A stretch of 64,000 bases of DNA from positions 74,807,614 through 74,871,613 of the forward strand of contig NC_079318.1 in the NCBI RefSeq assembly GCF_029931775.1, in the 5' to 3' direction. Both the position numbers and the translations under genes were made by a program. Positions 55,712 to 64,000 of the stretch are shown piece by piece. Under the pieces are notes generated by a model. That model saw nothing but the letters and a program-made list of their open reading frames with translations, ran no database searches and was not told where the DNA came from. This stretch comes from Euleptes europaea (taxonomy: Eukaryota; Chordata; Lepidosauria; Squamata; Sphaerodactylidae). Positions within the stretch are counted from its first letter, which is position 1. Each line of letters starts with the position of its first letter.

Positions 55712-55908
55712 CTGCCAAGTTGCAGCTGACTTATGGTGCCCCTATAGGGTTTTCACATCAAGAAGCATTCACAGGTGGTTTGCCTTTGCCTGGCTTTATG
55801 TAGCAACCCTGGACTTCCTTGGTGGTCTCCCATCCAAGAACTAACCAGGGCCAACCCTACTTAGCTTCTGAGACCTAACAAGCTTGGGCTAGCCTGGGCC
55901 ATTCAGGC
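55712..55908 (-). repeat. 5S-rRNA-derived SINE, near full length
   Basis: 'ccaagttgcagctgacttatggtgcccctatagggttttcac' body, then 'ctcccatccaagaactaaccagggccaaccctacttagcttctgagacc', the reverse of the 5S rRNA internal control region. Confidence 0.88.
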
Positions 55909-56222
55909 TCATGCCCTTGACTTTCCTTGTATTACTTTATGCCTTTGTAGGGGAAAAAAAGATAGGAACAATATTTGCGAGCTGGCTTTTAGTATTTGAG
56001 GCATCTAATTTACATGAGCATTTTTCATGAGCAACAATAGAGCTCCTTACTTTATTTATTTTTATTTGGAAAATTTTTTATGCTGCCTCTCTGGGAAACT
56101 GCCTGAGGCAGATTACAAAATAAAATATAATAAAAACATAAAATATTAATTGTTATTAATTATCATAACTAATAATAATTAAAGCACACATTGTTATGTA
56201 TGTATTTTAAACATTTATTCCA
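55909..56222. other. Intronic, A/T-rich, nothing definite
   Basis: 56050-56200 ('tttatttatttttatttgga ... aaataaaatataataaaaac') looks like a decayed LINE/SINE tail. Confidence 0.4.
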
Positions 56223-56595
56223 CTTCTCCTGGAGAAAATGGTGCTTTGGCAGGTGGACTGCATGTAGGGTTGCCAACCTCCAGGTGGTGGCTGGAGATCT
56301 CTTGGGATTACAACTGATCTCCAGGTGACAAAAATCAGTTCACCTGGAGAAAATGGCTGCTTTGCAAGGTGGACTCTATGCCATTATACCCCATTGAAGT
56401 CCTTCCTCTCCCTATACTCCACCCTCCTCAGGTTCCACCTCCATAATCTCCAGGTATTTCCCAACCTGGAGCTGGCAACTCTAACTGCATGGCATTATAC
56501 TCTACCAAGGTCCCTCCCCTCCCCAAACCCCAGTCTCCCAGGCTTCACTCCCAAGTTTCCAGGTATTTCTGAACCCAAAGTTGGCAACCCTAATT
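56223..56595 (+). mobile_element. hAT MITE with a second copy of the same family inserted in it
   Basis: Outer copy: 56223-56264 and 56484-56595, left end missing, right end GTTGGCAACCCTA. Inner copy: 56265-56483 (219 bp, TAGGGTTGCCAACCTCC to GCTGGCAACTCTA) with exact 8-bp duplications ACTGCATG (56257-56264 and 56484-56491). The inner one is therefore younger. Confidence 0.92.
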
Positions 56596-56970
56596 AGAGG
56601 CTAAATTATAAATAAAGCAGCACAAACAAATTATCTATAGAGCTGCCACCTTTTTATAGGCCAGGGCTATTTTGTTTTTAATAAAACAGTTACATGGTGT
56701 ATCTTTGTGCTGAGGAAAAGCTGCACAACATGGTGTGGGGGGGGTGAGAAGAAGGAAAGGTAGCAAATTTCATTATATAGTGTATGAATTGCTGAGGGAG
56801 AAACCACAGCTGCTTGGGCACTCAAAGCTTTATTTTCCGGCAGTTGTTGATTTCCTGAGGTTTCTCAGATTTAAAAAGGCCTCCGCAGAAAAGAGAAGCG
56901 AGGACCTGTTTTCTCTACATGCTTTCTTGGAGTAGCCCTAATGGCTAGGCTTCCGATGGCCTGCAGAGCC
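56596..56970. other. Intronic, no recognisable feature
   Basis: No exon or clear repeat recognised. Confidence 0.45.
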
Positions 56971-56973
56971 AGT

Positions 56974-57154
56974 GGCCATTTATTCATGGAAGATTTTGCA
57001 TTGGATTTGTCCCTCTATAGATGCACATTTTCCCCATCTGAATTCTCAAAACTCTGCATGGCGGCTTATTGTTGAGTTTTGAGAATATGGATGGGGGAAA
57101 AGTGCATCTAAAGAGTGGCAAATCCAATGCAAAACCTTCCATGAATAAATGGCC
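56974..57154. mobile_element. Hairpin MITE with GGCC ends and 3-bp target duplication (PIF/Harbinger-like)
   Basis: Left end GGCCATTTATTCATGG, matched by the complement of the right end. AGT flanks both sides (56971-56973 and 57155-57157). Arms of about 80 bp ('gcattggatttg', 'ctcaaaact') enclose a short loop around 57055-57073. Ends resemble those of 47454-47750 but the interior differs, so this is a related subfamily. Confidence 0.88.
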
Positions 57155-57157
57155 AGT

Positions 57158-57789
57158 GAGTCTGCTTCAGAGCTGGTTGGTTGTCATGGCAACAACAAGG
57201 TGTTAAAAATAGCAAGTCACTGGTGTGCATTTATGTTGGGGGGTGTTTCCCTCACCATCCCCTCAGTGCCTGCTGAAAGGGATTTCCCTCTTATTGCTAC
57301 TTATAACCCCCCCCTCCACCTGCCTGTTATCGTGAATCAGCTAGGCTGTTACAGGGCAAGCAGAAATCTAAGAGGTACAGCTTTAACCATCACCAATTTT
57401 GGGGTGGGGGGAGAGCTCAATACATACTGAGTGTATTATACTGGGCAAAAATGCATAAGAGTTCCTGCCTCATGCAGATTTACACTCCAGAAATGCTGAG
57501 GCAAAAAGGGACGAAGAAAGAGAGAGGAAAGAAGAGGCAATGTCAAACCTGAGCACAGAAAACTAGAACAAGGAAGGAATCAGAAATTAAGATGCTGATG
57601 ACCTATCAGGAGCTGTCATATTGGAAGGGGGGAAGAGGTGGAGGGCCAGCAGTGTTGAGGGAAACTTCACCTGATGACTCCCTTCCTACCATGGAGCTCT
57701 TGCTAGGTGAAGCAAGGCTGTGTCAGAAGACTGGAGGCAGAAAAACAGATTGAAGCATTGCAATTAGGCGGTGGGGAGCAGCTGCAGCT
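57158..57789. other. Intronic, no recognisable feature
   Basis: No exon or clear repeat recognised. Confidence 0.45.
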
Positions 57790-57880
57790 CCATAATACAT
57801 TTTATGGCACAATAAATTTGCTAGTCTTCACGGTGCCACGAGATTTTGTTGTTTTTGCTGCAACAGACTTTCCGTCGTTT
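57790..57880 (+). repeat. Decayed Penelope-like tail fragment
   Basis: 'ataaatttgctagtcttcacggtgccacgagattttgttgtttttgctgcaacagac' has the layout of Penelope 3' tails (…gttagtcttaaggtgcca…cagactaac…). Confidence 0.6.
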
Positions 57881-58225
57881 CCACTCTGGAGATGTTCTGT
57901 TGCTAAACAAGCAGGCCTGTCCTAATCCAGGGTCAAGATCAGGAGGCTCTTTCATATCATCTTGTTCCGGGACCAGGGCTTACTAAATAGTGATGTGCGC
58001 AGTCGTGAGTTCTTGTTAGATTTATCCCCAGGGCTTAAAGGTCAGTACAGGTTACAGGCTTGGGCACTGAGGGATGCTTTGGATTGTGGCCAATATGTCT
58101 GCATCCTATCTAATGGTGCAAGGAACTGAAAGACAGGTGGGTTACAAGAGCCCAGGTTGTGGTTCCGAGGTAAAGGTGTCCTCCTGCTGTTTTGATGGCA
58201 GAGAAATGGCATAGAAATGCTAAAT
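57881..58225. other. Intronic, no recognisable feature
   Basis: No exon or clear repeat recognised. Confidence 0.45.
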
Positions 58226-58537
58226 GAGAGCCAGCGTGTGTGGTGGTTACGAGCGGTGGTTTGGAGTGGTGGACTCTAATCTGGAGAACTGGGTTTGAAT
58301 CCCCAGTCCTCCACATGAGCGGCAGATGCTAATCTGGTGAACCAGGTTGGTTTCCCCACTCCTACATGTAAGGACAGCTGGGTGACCTTGGGCTAGTCAC
58401 AGCTCTCAGCTCCACCTACCTCACAGGGTGTCTGTTGTGGGGAGGGGAAGGTAAGGTGCTTGTAAACTGGGTTGATTCTTCCTTAAGTGGTAGAGAAAGT
58501 CAGCATATAAAAACCAACTCCTCCTCCTCCTCCTTCT
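58226..58537 (+). repeat. Sauria-type SINE, full length
   Basis: Begins 'gagagccagcgtgtgtggtgg'. It has both 'ctaatctgg' modules, 'gggtgaccttgggctagtcacag', and ends in a (TCC/TTC) run at about 58516-58537. One of the best preserved copies. Confidence 0.92.
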
Positions 58538-58811
58538 AAATAAAATAAAGATATGGATGGGCAGGGGTCTGTAACATAGCTACAGTATGAGGTACCCTGC
58601 TGGAGCAAACCCATGGTCCAACCTTTTTTCACACAGTAGCCACCCATCCTGGAGGGCCCAAAAACAGGACACAGAGACCAGGGTCTTCCTCTGATGTTGC
58701 TTCTTAGCACTGGTATTCAGAGGTTAACTGCCTCTGGGTGTGGAAGTTTCCTTAGTCATCTTGGCACGTAGCCATTGATAAAGGTATCTAGGTGAATGTA
58801 CTGAGAATATA

Positions 58812-59035
58812 CCTGGCGCACCATTGGTGTGTGTGTGTGTGTTAAGTGCCTTCAAGTCACTTCCGACACCTGCCGACCCTATGAATCAATGTTTTCCAAA
58901 ATGTCCTATCGTTAACAGCCTTGCTCAGGTCTTGCAAACTGAGGGCCGTGGCTTCCTTCCATCTCATGCTGGGACTTCCTCTTTTCCTACTTCCTTCAAC
59001 TTTTCCTAGCATGATTGTACCATTGGCACTAAATA
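58812..59035 (-). repeat. Bov-B LINE 3' end with (GT)n
   Basis: A (TG)n run at 58827-58841 is followed by 'aagtgccttcaagtcacttccgac', then 'caaaatgtcctatcgttaacagccttgctcaggtcttgcaaactgagg'. The latter matches 16510-16570 of the longer Bov-B copy. Confidence 0.82.
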
Positions 59036-61034
59036 AATATTTGTAGTAATTACAGACTTCTAGGGTTTCATTGGAGCCAGGGATTTTTCAGGAAACAACT
59101 TCAGTTCGCTGTTATTACACAACATATTCTGGGTCTAAGCACAGTAACCAAATCCTGGGATTAAGGAGCAGGAGAGTGTAGCTTCTTAATTTAAGCTACA
59201 AGTTCTTAGTTTAGAAATTAGCTCTATTTCCATTCATTGTGGCATTTGGAAAGTATTATCCTGCCAAACCAAGTGAAAATTGACCATACTTACAATAAAC
59301 ATCTACAGTACTTCCAAGTCATGGGTAGCAAACCATAGTGAAAGCTTCCACCTTGAGTGAACAGGGGTCCTGTGGAGGAGTCACCTTTCAGCATCGTTTT
59401 CACATAGTTCATTATTGATATTTTATCTTATAGTAGGAAGGAAGATTACACAGTGTTGTGTGACAGTAATTTCCCCCCTTTAACAACCCTACTGTTCAAA
59501 TACAGTGCCCGATAAACATGCCATTCTGTTTATTGTCTCTTAGCAACGCCAAAGACGATGGGTTTAAATTAATATCCAGAAAATTGCTTTTCTTATAAAA
59601 AAAGTACTTATGCTTGGAAAAACACAACCTTTGCCAGCCACCAGCCAAATGTAACTGTGTGGAGGGGAGAGTGGTTTTTGGACTGTTGTCCTAAATTTGC
59701 TACCCTTTGGGTCTCGGTCAGCTGGCACAGGCTGTGTCTTTCCCCTGCTGGATCATAAAGCTGGCAAAACAGAAGCGGGATAAATGTGGCTTTGCCCTAA
59801 GAGATGCTTTTAACTGTTCCAGAAGAAATGGGCTGCCATGTTTCCACGCTGTATTCGTAATGCCTTCTGAAGTAACATTTGAAAGGGGAAATGCTGGCTG
59901 AGGATGCCTGAGAAATGTTCTCCTAGGAACTGCGCTCGCTCGGCTGAAGCTCTTGGGTGTAAATTTCATACACATTCGTGCACTGTGGAAATGCAAGGTT
60001 GTGCTTTTTCTGTAACATGTTAAGCTTTCCTTTCATAGTTAACCGCCTTGTATAAAGAGGATTATATGCCTTAAGAACAGAGCTGCATGAGCATCATTTG
60101 TGCCGTAGTTTTGGTGTGTCAACTATCCTGTTTATCATCGTTTTGGGGCTCTACTGCAAAAAGTTTAGCATGGATGGGTGCCCGATGCTCACTTGAACAC
60201 ATATTTTATATGTATCTGATGTATTGCAATGCATGTCTCTGTAATAATAATACATATCCAAATGTTAATCCTAATGTTTAACCACCCCTCCATTGAGGCA
60301 TAAATGGAAAGCAGGCAGAAAGAATATGTATGCAATTCCATACTTCATCACGGACTTCATACTTCATCCAGACTTCATTCCATACTTCATCACAAAGCAT
60401 TCCCAGGAGAGTTCCTGTTGGGGAGAAATAGGGAAACAACCCTTAAGAGCCGTGCTGGCAGGGTAGAAAGGTAGGAAACATCTATGAAATTGGAGCAGAG
60501 CTTCCGGTCCTCCTCTGTTGCAGGTACATAGATCAGATGTGGCCAGAGGTGCCAACAAGCTTTTTTAACCCTATGGCTCACAGTCTGTGCCCTGAGTGAG
60601 CTGATCCAGTAAATCTAGGACTAGCCCAGGATGTCGGAGTTGTGCTATATGTATTTGCATTTCTTTGCGTAAATTTTATTTATATATATATTTGTAAACG
60701 GCTTTGAGTCCCAGTGCAGAGAAAAGAGGGATATAAATATTTAAATAAGTAAATAAAATGCACCTCTGTAGGCAGCCTTTAGTCCATTGAGCTTCTCTTC
60801 AGAACATTAGAATTGCTGTGTTGGTTCAACTCAAAGGTCTATCCAGACTAGTATCCAGTCTTCAACAATGGCCAGCCAGAAATTTATGTATTAAAATATT
60901 TATAACCTACTTTTTGCCTGAAACAGCTTCACCAAAGCTGCTAAGAAATAATTGATTAGTGCTGAAAACTCACAAATACAGGACTATAAAAATGTTGAAT
61001 GGCTGCAGAATTGAAATGAATACTGTAACCAGCA
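59036..61034. other. Intronic, no recognisable feature
   Basis: Two kilobases without a recognised exon or repeat, except a possible LINE-type tail near 60665-60760 ('atttatatatatatttgtaaacggctttgag'). Confidence 0.45.
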
Positions 61035-61085
61035 GGGCCAGGTATAAGCCCCAAATGGTCTCTTCCAACTCTATGATTCTATGAA
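61035..61085 (+). repeat. CR1 terminal fragment
   Basis: 'ccccaaatggtctcttccaactctatgattctatga' is a CR1 3' terminus, followed by an (AAAC)n run at about 61090-61118. Confidence 0.75.
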
Positions 61086-61399
61086 ATGCAAAACAAACAA
61101 ACAAAAAACAAACAAACTAGTTTTGATCTGGCATCAGAATCTGATGAAGGAGGAAGGGGTTGAGTTGGTTCTCTCTGGGGAGAGTTGTGAAAGTCCTATC
61201 TCATGTTTCCCTGCTGGACCACTGATGGGGTGGGCAATAGAGGAGTGCCTCTGAGGACATCAACGTGTGGATATGGGTGTTAGTATTCTGAGTTCAGACC
61301 AGCTAGGAGATTAAAACTCACACTTGAAGTTGGATCCAGGACCAGACTGGCACCAGATGAAACTTGTGAAGAATTGTCATAGCATGGTCCATGTGGTTT
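61086..61399. other. Intronic, no recognisable feature
   Basis: (AAAC)n run, otherwise nothing recognised. Confidence 0.45.
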
Positions 61400-61660
61400 T
61401 TTATTAATCTATTTCATTTATAGTCCACCTTACTGAGACTCAAGAAGTACTGCGTAATTCAAAACAATGGAATCGGAGCAGTATACATGCAATCAACAGT
61501 GTAATAAAGTGGGATTACAGCATCGGAGTAGTGTACTGAACAGTATACTAGTACCAGTTAGCAACCTGGCTGGGTCAGACTGAAACGTCTGCTTTACATA
61601 GCTTGTGCAATAATTGAAGTGTGGCAGCCTTCCTGACCGCCTTAGGCAGGCGAAGGTGGG
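61400..61660. repeat. Dispersed repeat family X, copy 3
   Basis: 'catttatagtccaccttactgagactcaag ... caatcaacagtgtaataaagtgggatta' follows the same order as 3415-3655 and 5138-5400, and extends into 'gcagccttcctgaccgccttaggcagg'. Confidence 0.5.
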
Positions 61661-61919
61661 CCAAATTTTTATAGCACAATAGCGCACCCCCCTCTCTTAG
61701 TGTTTTGCTCACATTAACTCAGTCTGATAAAGTGAGAGGAGAGACAGTTCCTGGCAAGATGGTGAAAGGAACAGAGGTAGGAGTAAGAAGATGGCAAAAG
61801 GGGGAGGATGGTTGAGGCCAGCGACAATTCTCATTGTAATTACTGGTCTCCCTAGTCCTTTCCCCCCCTTTCCCCGCTGCTGAGCACCACCCCTTCTATA
61901 CCACCTTGGGGGGTGATTA

Positions 61920-62145
61920 GATTAATTTTATTACCTGCAAATTTCTGTCTCTGGAGTTTTGGCGCCATTGAGGGGCATTATTGGGCTATTTTAAATTGTC
62001 TTTTAAACTATTTTAACAGGTTATTGTTTTATTGTGCTTTAGACTGTGTAAGCCACTCTGACCCCTACCTTCGAGTTGGGGAGGGCGGGGTAGAAATGTT
62101 ATTATTGTTGTTATTATTATTATTATTAATAATAATAAAGTGGAG
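61920..62145 (+). repeat. LINE-like 3' tail ending in (ATT)n
   Basis: 'ctgtgtaagccactctgaccccta ... gagggcggggtagaaatgttatta' followed by an (ATT)n/(AAT)n tract to about 62137. Family not identified. Confidence 0.5.
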
Positions 62146-62389
62146 TGCAGGGTGAACCATTTTTGAAAAAGGGACTAGAACCTTGAAAAATGGCTCATAC
62201 GATAGGAAGAGGGGCACAAGGAAATGACTGATATGATCAAAGTTCTGGTAAGATGAGCCCATTAAAGAAGAGGTCATAAAGAGGTGATTACTTTATGGAG
62301 TTGCTTATAGTCAGTGCAGAAAGGAAGAAGAGATCCAGAAAGGAAGAAGGGGCTGGTTTTGCATCTATTGAAAACATGCTGTGTAGTTT

Positions 62390-62492
62390 TGATGGGAGAC
62401 CACCAAGGAATACCAGGGTTGCTGTGCAGAGGAAGGCACTGGCAAGCCACCTCTGTTAGTCTCCTGCCATGAAACCCCCCCAAAAGGGGTCG

Positions 62493-62500
<8 letters not shown>
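62390..62500 (+). repeat. 5S-rRNA-derived SINE, plus orientation, head truncated
   Basis: 'ttttgatgggagaccaccaaggaataccagggttgctgtgcagaggaaggcactggcaagccacctctgttagtctcctgcc' continues the 5S-like head into the SINE body and runs straight into an (AC)n tail. Confidence 0.85.

Positions 62501-62527
<27 letters not shown>
62492..62527. repeat. (AC)n microsatellite
   Basis: About 17 uninterrupted AC units, the natural tail of the adjacent SINE. Confidence 0.92.
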
Positions 62528-62531
<4 letters not shown>

Positions 62532-63302
62532 AACACAAACACTTTTGAAAGCTGTCCTCCTTGCAATATATTATTGGTCTCATAGGCTTCCCTTTTTCAG
62601 TCCTTAAAATCAGATATTTTGTAGCAGCATTCAGTCAAGTTATGTTGGGTCTGTTTCCTTAACTGAGCATTAAACGTAACAAACTGTTCACTGTGTGTGC
62701 CCATTGGATGCCAGCTCTGTTTTAAAAGTTGCTGTCCCCAGACGCTATCCAGCCTCTGGGCACTTAGATGCTTAAGAGACCTGATAATTTTTTTTCCAAA
62801 ACAGCTCAACAAGTTTTAATGAAGAGGAGATAAGAGCAAGGGCATCTGGAAGGTCTGGCAGGCAAGGCAAAGAAATTCAGACTGAACCTAGCTCCATATC
62901 CTAGTTTAGGCCATCTTGGGAACAGCTGGGACGCACCGTACCTCATTGTAGGTGATGGTCTTAGTTAGTCAGTGTTTCTACCAGTCCCTGCCTTTAATAG
63001 CTGGTTGGTCTGTAGCCATTAATGAGTGACCCTGCTTATCTCCAGATCATGAAAGGCTTCACTGGCTAGTTTTTACAAACTGAGCTGGTAAAAGAACAGG
63101 AGCACACCTGTCATTTGGCAACTCTGATTTTTGTTTGTAGAATGAAGTTTTTAAGTTGCTGCCATTTTTGCTCATGCTGTCTGTTTTATTCTGTGAAGAC
63201 TTGCTGCTTGGCATGGTAGGGGCACCTACACTTGACTGGATCCACTGGTAGGGCAGACTTGCCCAGACTGCTATGAAGCAGCAGCCTGGAGCCACCTACC
63301 TG
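62528..63302. other. Intronic, no recognisable feature
   Basis: No exon or clear repeat recognised. Confidence 0.45.
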
Positions 63303-63600
63303 GAGCCAGCGTGGTGTAGTGGTGGTCTCTAATCTGGAGGGCTGGGTTTGATTCCCCACTTCTCAACATGAGCGGCAGACTCTAATCTGGTGAATCGGGT
63401 TTGATTCCCCACTCCTCCACATGCAGCCTGATGGCTGACCTTGGGCTAGTCACAGTTCTTTCAGAACTCTTTCAGCCCCACCTACCTTCACAAGGTGCCT
63501 ATTGGGAGGAGGGGAAGGGCTTGCGATTGTAAACCGCTTTGAGCCTCCTTAAGGTAGAGGAAAACGGGGTATAAAAACTAACTCTTACTGTTCTTCCTCT
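63303..63600 (+). repeat. Sauria-type SINE, full length
   Basis: 'gagccagcgtggtgtagtgg ... ctaatctggagggctgggtttgattcccc ... cttgggctagtcacagtt ... gtaaaccgctttgagcctcc', ending in a TC-rich run. Confidence 0.9.
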
Positions 63601-64000
63601 TTCTCCACCGCCACCACTACCACCAGAAGCACCAGCTGGTGACTCCTGTGCATTTCTTCATGGATGTGTGCTTGTAGATCTGCCAGTTGCACCATATCAA
63701 GGGCAATCTAATCAGAAAAAATTACAAGATGGGAGTTAAGGATGCTTCCTCTCTTGATCTCTCTCTTTCGCAACACTCAGCTATTATACTACACAGGCTA
63801 TTCCTCACATTCTTTCATCTTTGCCTTCTTGTGATGTTTCTTGTGCCTGGAACTTCTAAGTTCCTCCTCAAGATTCACCCCAAGCAATTTCTCTGCCTCT
63901 TCCCTGTCATGATTCTAGTGCTCTTCTTGAAGAAGGTAGAATGATTATGCACATATGTGGGAGAGCGAGATCGCAATGGCAAACTCTGCCTCTGACTTAT
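63601..64000. other. Intronic, no recognisable feature
   Basis: The frame at 63687-63944 (85 codons) has a hydrophobic middle but no recognisable family. No ADCY3 exon. Confidence 0.45.

Larger units (their letters stand above)
34932..64000 (+). other. ADCY3: ADCY3 intron 2 (incomplete)
   Basis: From the donor at 34932 to the window end I find no frame resembling the next ADCY3 segments (sixth membrane span, C1 cyclase domain). The intron is therefore at least 29 kb and made largely of repeats. The same intron is also long in mammals. Confidence 0.75.

Noticed and set aside
1-64000. CRISPR arrays, operons, phage or endogenous retrovirus
   Set aside because: Intron-split host genes and SINE/LINE content show vertebrate nuclear DNA. 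No regularly spaced repeats, and no LTR pair or retroviral gene block was recognised.

Overview
This is vertebrate nuclear DNA from a reptile, most likely a squamate (gecko-like or another lizard). The evidence is the repeat mix: tRNA-headed SINEs with Bov-B-type tails of the Sauria SINE kind, 5S-rRNA-derived SINEs, Bov-B and CR1 LINEs, Penelope-like fragments and many short hAT elements beginning TAGGGTTGCC. The species cannot be fixed from sequence alone. Genes are split by long introns, and two promoters lie in CpG-rich islands.

Layout. 1-5700 is intergenic and mostly repeats: a CR1 piece split by a hAT element, and a minus-strand CR1 with a 317-codon open frame. 5700-6110 is the CpG-island promoter and first exon of DNAJC27 (RBJ), a Rab-like GTPase with a C-terminal J domain. 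All seven coding exons lie on the plus strand (6008-18137) and join into a 270-residue protein with consistent splice phases. Its probable 3' UTR runs to about 21.8 kb and is almost repeat-free. 21.8-31.7 kb is intergenic repeat-rich DNA. 31.87-33.5 kb is a second CpG island. It feeds the first coding exon of ADCY3 (adenylate cyclase 3) at 34257-34931, which encodes the first 225 residues. From 34932 to the window end is one large ADCY3 intron (over 29 kb) packed with nested repeats; no further ADCY3 exon is visible.

DNAJC27 and ADCY3 sit side by side in the same orientation, as they do in human 2p23. Both have ciliary or signalling roles and both have been linked to body weight in mammals, but nothing here shows that they work together. 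DNAJC27 has a CpG-island promoter with the TCTCGCGAGA element and a short upstream ORF in strong context.

The most unusual structures are transposons. Two related foldback elements (31219-31668 and 40468-40870) share long inverted arms and the same one-sided tail, and match no superfamily I recognise. A third palindrome borders the ADCY3 island. Two GGCC-ended hairpin MITEs carry 3-bp target duplications, and there is a four-element nest at 42734-43440. I saw no CRISPR array, rRNA gene, functional tRNA gene or recognisable endogenous retrovirus.
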